Shown piece by piece: positions 35,971 to 43,940 of a stretch of 55,904 nt of DNA (positions are counted from its first letter, which is position 1; each line of letters starts with the position of its first letter). The DNA comes from Planctomycetota bacterium (GTDB lineage: Bacteria; Planctomycetota; UBA1135; GCA-002686595), in NCBI GenBank assembly GCA_014238415.1, contig JABABA010000026.1, positions 1 to 55,904 on the forward strand. The letters are read 5' to 3'. Below the pieces are notes generated by a model. It worked only from the letters and a program-made list of their open reading frames with translations, searched no databases and was not told the origin of the DNA. Position numbers and translations under genes: made by a program.

Positions 35971-38282
35971 TGGATGACTCCTCCATTGGAGGCGGCAACG
36001 CCGACGGTAATTGCGGGATCAGAGCCCGAGAAATTGGCGACCGTACTGCTCATCTCTTCCCTAATGATGTAGCCGACGGGAATGAATCCGCCCCGAGGAT
36101 CGTCATACCAAAAACCCTCAATATCGTATGGGGACAAGGGAGGAACAATCAGACTTGAGTGCTTGCCTTTCAAGTACTTGACGAATCCCTGAGCAGGGGC
36201 CACTTCGGGAGTCCCCGTGAAGGGCGTGTTCGACGAGGTCACCTGGGTAAGACCCATGGCAACGACCAGAGGCTCAGTGCCGGACAGAGGCGCGCTTACT
36301 ACACTGATTGGCACCACCAAGTCCTCCGGAGTCTCGATGGTCATAGGACCGGCTCTTGTGTCAGCCAAGCCTCCCCCAACAACCTCAATCAGGTGAATCG
36401 GAGTCATGTTGGAGAATTCCGTACCCACCAACAAGCTGGCAAAATTGATTGGGTCAACCCCGTCAACCACCGATTGGGAAGCAAAGTAGAAGGACTCGTA
36501 TTCGGGAGTCCCAGGCAGTACGCCCTGCAGTTCAAGTACGCCATCAACCATCGGCCCGAAAGCAACGGACCCTTGCAGAAGCTTGGCAATCCCTCCCCCC
36601 GGCGCCATCAATGACACGGGTGCAGGGGTGATGCCCAGGATCCCGTGCTGAATCGCCAAGGCCGGGATCGATACCATTGCCCCCAAGGAATGCCCGATGA
36701 AGGCCACATCTGAACCGGAAAGGTCTCCGGCACCGCCACCGTCCAAATCAATCTCGGGCAGCAATTCGCGCAAGGCCGTCAGATCCGCCACCGATTGCAT
36801 GATGTTTGCTTTCGCGCTCAAGAGGTAGGCCAGATTCAAGAAGTGAGACCCCGAGCTGTCCTCGCCGTCGCTATCGATATCCAAACCAAATGTGCGCTCG
36901 CTCACGCTGCCTAGTGGCATGCTCGCCCCAGCCCCAATTTGGTCAAGAGCATCCGGACCGAGATCAGAGGCCCCGCTCACTAGACCATGCAAAGGCAAGT
37001 CGATCGCAATACCCACACGTCCAGCGGTCGCCAATTCATTGGCAACGCCGAGCAGTGCTGCTCGACTGGAAGTGATCCCGTGTACGAAGATCGCAACCGG
37101 GGCATCTCCCAGCACAACGTCATTGGGCACGACCGCCAGGACAGGGATCTTGACAGTGCCCCGAAACCTCGGAATCGGATTCAACCAAGACAGATTGCGG
37201 GTGCCGTCATGGGCAGGAAAGCGCGCTTCCCAGGGAACCTCCAAGGGACCCCGATCTTGAGGATCGCCGTTGCCAATCGCTGAATAGGACGGAATTTCAA
37301 TCGAACCAATATAGACTTGACCGATGCCTGCCCAACCAAAACCGCCCGTATAGAGAGTATCAAGATCAAAGGCCGAACCACGGTCGGTAAATTCGCCAGC
37401 CACCGCCGCCGGCACCTCAGTGATCGGCGCGCCGCCACCATCAAAGGCGCCTGTGAAATCCACAAATTGAGGAGGATGTTTAACCCCATATAGGTTGATC
37501 AAGCCGGCCTCGCCGCCAATGGCGATCCTTGCAGCCGCGACAACAGGGTCCATAGCATATCCCGCCCGGGTCCCAATGGTCTGGGTCGTAAAGCTATAAG
37601 CCACGACAATCGACTCTGAGGGAATCCCCGCAGCAGCAGCGACCTGATGCATCAGGTCGATCAAGAAGTCCAAGGCAGCCAGAGGATGATTGCCCGCCAG
37701 GGTTCCCTCATCCGCAACGATTGCGTACTCCACATCGCGGCCCACGGCATTGCCCACAGAGTCCAAAATGCCATTGGTGGCCACGACCATGTACGCAGTC
37801 CCCGGCTTGAAGGGCGCGTTAGGACGCAACTCAACCGTCGCGCCGCTGGGATCGCCAGCAGAGAGAGCGATATCAAGAGCCATCACTTCGCCCACAATGC
37901 CAGTCACCGGACCACCTACGGGAACCACACTGGTATCAGCAGTCACCTCAAACACCCGCAAAGTGCTCCCAAGCAGCACCGTACCAAGGTCAATCGGCCG
38001 ACTGAACGTCAAGGGAAAAGGCGCCACAGTGGACCAGCCATCAAGTGCATTGAGCGCCTCGACTGGATTACCAAGATCAACAGCACCTTCGGTGGTGGGG
38101 ATGTTCAAAGTCCCGTCAATGGACCCTGCGAACAAGATGTCATTGGGGACGGGGATATTGCCAGTAGACGGACTGTAGACCACAACCGTGGGCTTCTCGT
38201 CCTCCGAAATCGAGGTCGGCACACCGTCCGAACAACTCGCGAGCAGGCCAAGGGCACATGCCAGGGGAAAGAAATGATTCAT
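35967..38282 (-). CDS. Extracellular lipase-like lipoprotein, Pla-1/cef family
   Basis: 771-aa surface or periplasmic lipoprotein of the bacterial virulence-factor lipase type. Signal peptide with lipobox LLASC (Cys17), then a bacterial Ig-like N-terminal domain (~30-210; SPSTGNIPVPNDILF is the family's start signature) and an alpha/beta hydrolase domain (~330-640) with the nucleophile elbow FIGHSLGAM. A predicted second beta domain follows. Despite the family name there is no sign of a host; environmental members digest lipids. Coupled to the barrel lipoprotein downstream and 177 bp after fadD on the same strand, it would supply fatty acids to the beta-oxidation genes nearby. Confidence 0.9.
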   Translation of the reverse strand: MNHFFPLACALGLLASCSDGVPTSISEDEKPTVVVYSPSTGNIPVPNDILFAGSIDGTLNIPTTEGAVDLGNPVEALNALDGWSTVAPFPLTFSRPIDLGTVLLGSTLRVFEVTADTSVVPVGGPVTGIVGEVMALDIALSAGDPSGATVELRPNAPFKPGTAYMVVATNGILDSVGNAVGRDVEYAIVADEGTLAGNHPLAALDFLIDLMHQVAAAAGIPSESIVVAYSFTTQTIGTRAGYAMDPVVAAARIAIGGEAGLINLYGVKHPPQFVDFTGAFDGGGAPITEVPAAVAGEFTDRGSAFDLDTLYTGGFGWAGIGQVYIGSIEIPSYSAIGNGDPQDRGPLEVPWEARFPAHDGTRNLSWLNPIPRFRGTVKIPVLAVVPNDVVLGDAPVAIFVHGITSSRAALLGVANELATAGRVGIAIDLPLHGLVSGASDLGPDALDQIGAGASMPLGSVSERTFGLDIDSDGEDSSGSHFLNLAYLLSAKANIMQSVADLTALRELLPEIDLDGGGAGDLSGSDVAFIGHSLGAMVSIPALAIQHGILGITPAPVSLMAPGGGIAKLLQGSVAFGPMVDGVLELQGVLPGTPEYESFYFASQSVVDGVDPINFASLLVGTEFSNMTPIHLIEVVGGGLADTRAGPMTIETPEDLVVPISVVSAPLSGTEPLVVAMGLTQVTSSNTPFTGTPEVAPAQGFVKYLKGKHSSLIVPPLSPYDIEGFWYDDPRGGFIPVGYIIREEMSSTVANFSGSDPAITVGVAASNGGVIQ

Positions 38283-38389
38283 GATTACTCCAAGAACACC
38301 ACGCTTGTGGGGATCGACAGAAGACGCGCGACAGAAAGGATTGTGCGGGCTGGAGGCAAACTCCGCAAGCTCACCCCGCGCGTAGGCCT

Positions 38390-38417
38390 CTGGAAGGAAT
38401 AAACCCGCTCTTTCCAG
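38390..38417 (-). terminator. Weak hairpin between fadD and lipase genes
   Basis: CTGGAAGG (38390-38397) pairs with CTTTCCAG (38410-38417), eight pairs including one G-U, with a 12-nt loop. It may end part of the fadD transcript or belong to the lipase leader. No U-tract. Confidence 0.3.
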
Positions 38418-38459
38418 GGTGAGCCCGGGGTAATGCTGGTCGCAGGAATCTCGGTGGGT

Positions 38460-40148
38460 TCAACCCTTGGCCTTTGCCAATTCCATGTCTCGCAACTCAC
38501 GCCGCAGAACCTTCAGCACACTGCTCTTGGGCAGCTCGTCGAGAAATTCAACTAGCCGAGGAACCTTGTACTTGGCCAGGTTCTCCCGACAGTACTCCTG
38601 AGCTGCTTCCGCGCTCAAACTCATGCCCGGATTCAATACGATGAAAGACTTGACGGTCTCGCCATACTCCTCATCGGGGACGCCTATGGTCGCCGCCTCA
38701 AGGATCGCCTCGTGGGCCACCAAGACTCCATCTACTTCGTCAGGGAACACCTTGAAGCCAGAGCAGTTGATCATGTCCTTCTTGCGGCCAACGATCTGGA
38801 AGTAGCCTTCCTCGTCCATTGTGGCCAGGTCGCCCGTATGCATCCACCCATCACGAATCGAATTGGCGGTCTCGTCTGGGCGGCCCCAATAGCCCTTCAT
38901 CACCTGAGGCCCTTTGACGATCAGCTCGCCCTCTTCGCCCTGGGGCACATCCTGGGTCCCAGTCTCGATGTCCACAATCCGCGCGTCCGTGTCCGCCACG
39001 GGAATCCCCACAGAGCCCGGCTTGCGAACCCCATTGAGGGGGTTGCAGTGGGTCACGGGCGAGGTCTCGCTCATGCCGAAGCCCTCGACAATCTTGGACC
39101 CCGTCATGCTCTCGAACTTCTGCATCACATCCGGCGGCAGAGGCGCAGAGCCACTGAAGCAGTACTTGATACTTGAAACGTCCGTCTGCTCGATTCCGGG
39201 GTAATTGTTCAGCCCGTTGAACAGGGCCGGCACACCGGGGAACAGGGTGATCTTGTGCTTGACGATCGCCTTGACCACAGAAGGAAGGTCCCGCGGATTG
39301 GGCAGTAGCACCATGCAGGCGCCAGAAGCCATGCCCCAGCCCATGCAAACACTCATGCCAAACACATGGAACAACGGAAGCGCAGTCATCAACACCTCAT
39401 GGCCGTACTCAACGCCTGTGAACCAGCCATCGATCTGCTGAATGTTGCTGCTCAGGTTCTTGTGGGTCAGCATGGCGCCCTTGGAAGGGCCTGTTGTTCC
39501 CCCCGTGTACTGCAGCGCAGCCACTTGATCCCAACCAAAGTCGGGGCGCGGAACAGGACCACTGGCATCCTTGATCATGTCTTTGAAGCGAATCATGTCC
39601 GCCTCAGGAGCAACCTTGGCCCAGCGAGGCGGGTCCTGCTTCTTGAGCTTCAATGGCGCAAGGAAGTTCAACGGAAACCGCAGATAACCTGGAATGGAAG
39701 CCACCACCCACCTGGTCGGTGCAAGCTCCGCGCGCCGGTCCCTGATAATGTCGTCCCAAATAAAATCGGCGGTCACTGCCACTTCGCAGCCAGAATCCCT
39801 CCACTGGTGCTCGACCTCACGAAAGGTGTAGAGCGGATTGGTCATCACAACCTCTGCCCCCAACTGCAAAGCTGCCAGATAGGAGATTGCCGCCTGGGGA
39901 ATGTTCGGCAATTGAATCGCAATCCGGGTCCCCATCTTGACCCCAAGCTTGGTGAACCCGATAGCGCACTTGTCCACTTCAGCACCAAGTTCCGCATAGG
40001 TCAGCGTGCAATTCAGGAACACCAGCGCGGGCCTGTCCCCAAAACTCTCTACTGTCCGCCGAAAGATCTGAGGGATGTTGAGCTTCGAATACTCGATCGC
40101 CGTCGAAACACCATCGTCATAGTTCACATGCCAGCTTCGCTGTTCCAT
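38460..40148 (-). CDS. fadD: Long-chain fatty acid--CoA ligase
   Basis: 562-aa acyl-adenylate-forming enzyme that activates free fatty acids to acyl-CoA. Signature P-loop YTGGTTGPSKGAMLTHKNL, the adenylate motif GFGMSETSP and the C-terminal hinge/lysine region (GYFQIVGRKKDMINCSGFKV, with the late Lys in LPKSSVLKVLRR) are all present. Length equals E. coli FadD (561 aa). I chose the ATG at 40148 (MEQRSWHVNYDDG); the frame runs back to 40787, but that extension lies antisense to the acyltransferase gene and is not ligase-like. Divergent from the acyltransferase, with a 99-bp gap holding a GC-rich direct repeat. Confidence 0.95.
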   Translation of the reverse strand: MEQRSWHVNYDDGVSTAIEYSKLNIPQIFRRTVESFGDRPALVFLNCTLTYAELGAEVDKCAIGFTKLGVKMGTRIAIQLPNIPQAAISYLAALQLGAEVVMTNPLYTFREVEHQWRDSGCEVAVTADFIWDDIIRDRRAELAPTRWVVASIPGYLRFPLNFLAPLKLKKQDPPRWAKVAPEADMIRFKDMIKDASGPVPRPDFGWDQVAALQYTGGTTGPSKGAMLTHKNLSSNIQQIDGWFTGVEYGHEVLMTALPLFHVFGMSVCMGWGMASGACMVLLPNPRDLPSVVKAIVKHKITLFPGVPALFNGLNNYPGIEQTDVSSIKYCFSGSAPLPPDVMQKFESMTGSKIVEGFGMSETSPVTHCNPLNGVRKPGSVGIPVADTDARIVDIETGTQDVPQGEEGELIVKGPQVMKGYWGRPDETANSIRDGWMHTGDLATMDEEGYFQIVGRKKDMINCSGFKVFPDEVDGVLVAHEAILEAATIGVPDEEYGETVKSFIVLNPGMSLSAEAAQEYCRENLAKYKVPRLVEFLDELPKSSVLKVLRRELRDMELAKAKG

Positions 40149-40195
40149 AGTTCTCTGGTCGCCTCCGTAGTGGTAGCCATCAAGCATAGGGTCAG

Positions 40196-40229
40196 GAACC
40201 CCCCGGGGAAAGAACCACCCCCCCCGGGG
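40196..40229. repeat. Direct GC-rich repeat in the fadD-acyltransferase divergent promoter region
   Basis: GAACCCCCCGGGG (40196-40208) and GAACCACCCCCCCCGGGG (40212-40229) are two copies of a GAACC...CCCCGGGG element in a 99-bp gap between divergent genes. The core CCCCGGGG is self-complementary. Role unknown. Confidence 0.3.
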
Positions 40230-40247
40230 CATGCTCACAATCCCCCC

Positions 40248-41555
40248 ATGTACGCGCTGATCAAGTTCTACGGTCAGGCCCTGATCCGGTCCTTCTACCA
40301 AGTCCACTCCACGGGACCTGCGATCAAGGACCAGGGGGCTATGATTCTTGTGAGCAATCACTCCGGAGGCCTGGTTGACGGCGGCTTGATCTGGTTTGTC
40401 TGCCAGCGCAACCCCCGCTTTATAGGCAAGTACACCCTCTTCAAAATGCCCATCCTGGGGCACATTGTGAAAGCCATCGGCGCGATCCCGATCTACCGAA
40501 AAAAGGACAAGGTAAACACCAGCAAGAACAGGGGCTCCTTCGACGCAATTCATGCGGAACTCGGGCAGGGAGGTACGATCGGCATGTTCCCGGAAGGCGA
40601 GGGTGGCAGCTCCCCGTTTCTGCGTCCATTCAAGACCGGAGCCGCGCGCATGGGTCTCGGTGCCCTGGCAGAAAAAGACTGGAACCTGGATCTGCGCATC
40701 CAACCCGTGGGCATCTACTATGCCGAGAGGGATCGCTACCGCAGCAATCTCTTTGCCTGGAGAGGAGATTCCATAGGCTTTGACCACCTGCGCGATCTAT
40801 ATGAGCAGAACCCCATCGAGGCCGCGAAGAAGGCTACCGAAGAAATCCGCGTGGCCCTGACCAAGTGTGTGGTGCAATACAAATCCCATGAGGAGGCTCC
40901 AGCTATGGTCATGGCGGCGGAACTCATTCCGCACAAGGGCCGCCTCCTGCCCGAGCGCATCCATTCCTGCGTTGCCGGCATGCGGCGCCTGAGAGAAATT
41001 GCGCCAGGACGGGCAAGAGCACTCAGGGATGGCCTCAACAACTTGTCGACTGAACTCCAACAAGTCGGTATTCACGCCCGCGATCTGGACAACCGCCCGG
41101 GACTGAGTGCAACCGCCCGTGCTTGCGTGTTGCTGGCATCGTCCTTCTTGCTGCGCTGGCTGATCTGGGCTGCCTGGTTACCAGTGATCGTGCCTGCACA
41201 AGTCATATCACGCCGTAACGCTCCAGCAGACAAGGTGGTCACCTTCACCATCATGGGAGCGTCTTTCGTCTCACCCCTGTGGCTGCTCGGCAGTGCCCTC
41301 TGGTTGGGTTCGAAATACGGAGCATCAGCCAGTCTGGTCACGGGGCTGGGCCTGCTCTTGGCCGCATTCTGCGCAGCCCCGGTACACGATATATTTCTGC
41401 GCAACCTGGCCACCCTGCGCGCACGCTTCGAAGGCGGGGCTCGGGGTGAACGCAACCTGCGATTGCTGGCCCTGCGTGACCACCTCAAGAGAACCTTGAC
41501 CCGCCGCTCTAAGGCTTTCGAGCGGCTCAACCTCAAGCAGGACTCCCCAGCCTGA
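40248..41555 (+). CDS. Membrane acyltransferase, Gat1/glycerol-3-phosphate acyltransferase-like (PlsC superfamily)
   Basis: 435-aa protein. The N-terminal ~230 residues are a PlsC/LPLAT domain: the catalytic motif is His38-X5-Asp44 (NHSGGLVDGG), the HX5D spacing of the Gat1/Sct1-type branch and not HX4D, and the FPEG motif (GMFPEGEGG) binds glycerol phosphate. Two long hydrophobic segments (~290-315 and ~325-370) make a C-terminal membrane domain. It would put acyl chains onto glycerol phosphate or related lipids, so it is a synthetic counterpart to beta-oxidation. Start ATG 40248; the longer open frame (from 39366) is antisense to fadD. Its stop shares a base with the OYE start (TGATG). Confidence 0.9.
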   Translation: MYALIKFYGQALIRSFYQVHSTGPAIKDQGAMILVSNHSGGLVDGGLIWFVCQRNPRFIGKYTLFKMPILGHIVKAIGAIPIYRKKDKVNTSKNRGSFDAIHAELGQGGTIGMFPEGEGGSSPFLRPFKTGAARMGLGALAEKDWNLDLRIQPVGIYYAERDRYRSNLFAWRGDSIGFDHLRDLYEQNPIEAAKKATEEIRVALTKCVVQYKSHEEAPAMVMAAELIPHKGRLLPERIHSCVAGMRRLREIAPGRARALRDGLNNLSTELQQVGIHARDLDNRPGLSATARACVLLASSFLLRWLIWAAWLPVIVPAQVISRRNAPADKVVTFTIMGASFVSPLWLLGSALWLGSKYGASASLVTGLGLLLAAFCAAPVHDIFLRNLATLRARFEGGARGERNLRLLALRDHLKRTLTRRSKAFERLNLKQDSPA

Positions 41556-43027
41556 TGGAGTTCCCAGGCCCCGGCCAGCACAAGTCCTTCGGGGCCTTTG
41601 AAACCCACCTGCAGGGCTGCGCACGGGAGCTGCAAGAGGAAATTCCTCTGGACAAGACCCTGGCTGGAAAGGCGGGCCCCTTCGGCTGGCCCCTGACCCT
41701 GCAGGGGCATGAATTGGACAACCGTTTTGCAGTGCACCCCATGGAGGGCTGGGATGGAACCACAACGGGTCGACCCAGTGAATTGACCCTGCGTCGCTGG
41801 CGAGGCTTTGGAAGGAGCGGCGCTGCCATGATCTGGGGAGGCGAGGCCTTTGCCGTGACCCCCGATGGTCGGGCCAACCCAAGGCAACTCGCCTTGCTCA
41901 ATGAAGCCAACACAGCTCAAGACCTGAACCTCTTGGTCAAGGCAGTTCACCAAGGCCGGGTCGACTCAGGACACGATCCTGAAGGTGCATTCATCGGTCT
42001 GCAAATGACCCACTCCGGCCGCCATGCACAACCCACCAAGGAGCCTCAGCCAATCATCGCCGCCCACGCCACCTGGCTGGATGCATACACCGGCGTCCCA
42101 CCGTCCGCAGCACTGATCAGAGACGATGAACTTGAGGGTTTGATCCAGTCCTATGTCCGCCTCGCGACCCTCGCGCAAGCAGCTGGCTTTGACTTCGTCG
42201 ACATCAAGGCCTGCCACGGTTATCTGGTGCATGAGTTGCTCGGAGCTCGCTCGCGCCCGGGCCCGTTCGGTGGTGACTACGCAGGACGGACGCGGTTCCT
42301 GATGGAGACCATCGCAGCCATCCAACGCACATGCCCTGATCTGGGTATCGGTGTACGGCTCTGCGCAGGAGACGTCTTTCCCCACAAGAACAATGCTGAT
42401 GGCAGCCCGGGCCAGCCACTCGACCCAGCGCCCTACCTGCCCCTCAACCACGGCTGGGGCATGGACCTTGATAGTCCCACCGAACCAGATTCCAGCGAAG
42501 CGGAACAACTGACTCGAGACCTCTACGCCTGCGGCGTGAAGCTGATCAATGTGACTCTGGGATCGCCATATTCATGCCCGCACTTGCAGCGCCCGTCCAG
42601 CTATCCGCCCGTGGATGGCTACCCACCCCCTGAAGATCCCTTGCTCTCGGTATTGCGCCAGGTGCAGATCACGCGCCGGATCAAGGCGGCCTGCCCCAAG
42701 GTGGTAGTAGTGGGGACCGGCTACACCTACCTGCAGGAGTGGTTTCCACATCTGGCCCAGGCTGAGTTGCGCCGGGGATCCATCGATCTCGTAGGCCTCG
42801 GCAGAATGGCCCTTTCATACCCAGAATTCCCTTCAGACTTGCTTGCAGGGCGGGCCATTCAAAGAACTCGTATTTGCAGAACTTTCAGCGACTGCACCAA
42901 CGGGCCACGTCTGGACCTCGTCTCCGGCTGCTACCCGCTAGACAGAGAATACCGACTAAGCGAGGATGGGCAGCGTCTGAGAGAACTCAAGGCTCAACAA
43001 GCTGCCAGCCAGCCCCGCAAGTCCTGA
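41555..43027 (+). CDS. Old Yellow Enzyme-like NADH:flavin oxidoreductase
   Basis: 490-aa FMN TIM barrel of the OYE/2,4-dienoyl-CoA reductase family. Barrel signatures: FAVHPMEGWDG, QMTHSGRH, DFVDIKACHGYLVHELL, VVVVGTGYTYLQEW, DLVGLGRMALSYPEF. Near the end a Cys series (ICRTFSDCTNGP then SGCYP; C-x5-C-x11-C) resembles the Fe-S knuckle of dienoyl-CoA reductases, but with altered spacing, and the C-terminal FAD/NAD domain is absent. Translationally coupled to the acyltransferase. Next to beta-oxidation genes, a role with unsaturated acyl substrates is plausible, but it could reduce other enones. Confidence 0.9.
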   Translation: MEFPGPGQHKSFGAFETHLQGCARELQEEIPLDKTLAGKAGPFGWPLTLQGHELDNRFAVHPMEGWDGTTTGRPSELTLRRWRGFGRSGAAMIWGGEAFAVTPDGRANPRQLALLNEANTAQDLNLLVKAVHQGRVDSGHDPEGAFIGLQMTHSGRHAQPTKEPQPIIAAHATWLDAYTGVPPSAALIRDDELEGLIQSYVRLATLAQAAGFDFVDIKACHGYLVHELLGARSRPGPFGGDYAGRTRFLMETIAAIQRTCPDLGIGVRLCAGDVFPHKNNADGSPGQPLDPAPYLPLNHGWGMDLDSPTEPDSSEAEQLTRDLYACGVKLINVTLGSPYSCPHLQRPSSYPPVDGYPPPEDPLLSVLRQVQITRRIKAACPKVVVVGTGYTYLQEWFPHLAQAELRRGSIDLVGLGRMALSYPEFPSDLLAGRAIQRTRICRTFSDCTNGPRLDLVSGCYPLDREYRLSEDGQRLRELKAQQAASQPRKS

Positions 43028-43048
43028 CCCCAAACCAACCCTGATCCT

Positions 43049-43804
43049 ATGCACCGAATAGCCGCCGCCCTTATTTCCTGTTCACTCCTGGCCTGTGCGT
43101 CCCCCACCCTCGATGTGGGTGTGAACTATGGCCAGTACTCCCTAGACGGCAACCTGGGATTCGGGTCGGGTGGTGTAAGCGGCGTGACCCCCTTGGACGG
43201 AATAGGGCTAGGAGAAGACTCCAACCCGACAGGGGTCACGGCAACAATCGGACTTGGAAGTCCCACGCTGGTGTTTTCCGCCACGACGCCATCATTTGAA
43301 GGGGATGGGACCCTGGATGCCGACATCGACATTGACGGAACTACTATCAGCGCGGGGGCCAATGTGCACTCCCAACTGGAAGTAGGCATGCTCCAAGGAC
43401 TCCTGCTCTTCGAGATGGTTCCTGGTTCGACGGTCGATTTTGCCCTTGGCCTGGGCGTCAATATGCTCGATCTGACCGGGAACTTTACCGAGGACGGGAC
43501 AGGTGAAGAGGTACTGCTGGACCAGGCACTGCCAATTCCTGTTCTGGCCGGGCGCGCTGGAGTCGAGGTGGGACCGGTTGGGGTCTCGGCCCTGGTTACC
43601 TGGATCGGCGTCTCCTATGAAGACAACGACCTGGATGCCATGGACTTGGATCTGCGGGCAGAAATGGGGCTCTTTGGGCCCATGGTCGGCTACGCCGGGT
43701 ACCGCAACACCTCCCTGGACATCTTCTATCAAGACGACGATGATTTCGGCAAGTTTGACGTGACCATCAGCGGCATGTATTTCGGTATTGGAGCGTCCTT
43801 CTAG
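43049..43804 (+). CDS. Putative outer-membrane barrel lipoprotein
   Basis: 251-aa exported protein. Lipoprotein signal with lipobox LLAC (Cys16, CSLLACASPT), then Gly/Asp-rich beta strands (LDVGVNYGQYSLDG, VDFALGLGVNMLDLTG, LRAEMGLFGPMVGYAGYR), ending MYFGIGASF, an aromatic C-terminus typical of barrels. It starts 21 bp after the OYE gene and is likely co-transcribed with it. Family and substrate are not recognised; context suggests a lipid-linked role. Confidence 0.8.
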   Translation: MHRIAAALISCSLLACASPTLDVGVNYGQYSLDGNLGFGSGGVSGVTPLDGIGLGEDSNPTGVTATIGLGSPTLVFSATTPSFEGDGTLDADIDIDGTTISAGANVHSQLEVGMLQGLLLFEMVPGSTVDFALGLGVNMLDLTGNFTEDGTGEEVLLDQALPIPVLAGRAGVEVGPVGVSALVTWIGVSYEDNDLDAMDLDLRAEMGLFGPMVGYAGYRNTSLDIFYQDDDDFGKFDVTISGMYFGIGASF

Positions 43805-43893
43805 GAACCGAGACCAAGCCCTTTCAAGAGCTAAACAGGGATGAAGGCAATGGCGCGCCTCGGAAATGCGCCCAATACACGCGGGAGGGCTCT

Positions 43894-43907
43894 GTGAACA
43901 AGTTCAC
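43894..43907. terminator. Palindromic hairpin between convergent genes
   Basis: GTGAAC AA GTTCAC forms six pairs around two bases (fewer in practice) between the barrel lipoprotein and the convergent NRAMP-like gene. It is a possible bidirectional terminator, weak; nothing else interpretable in this 136-bp gap. Confidence 0.25.
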
Positions 43908-43940
43908 CCCTGCACCCGCGAACTACCGGGCAGCCTGGCC

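Noticed and set aside
39366..40247. N-terminal extension of the acyltransferase frame
   Set aside because: It is antisense to the conserved fadD coding region and has no acyltransferase similarity; the PlsC domain begins soon after the ATG at 40248.
40149..40787. N-terminal extension of the fadD frame
   Set aside because: Antisense to the catalytic part of the acyltransferase; the remaining 562 aa equals the usual FadD length.
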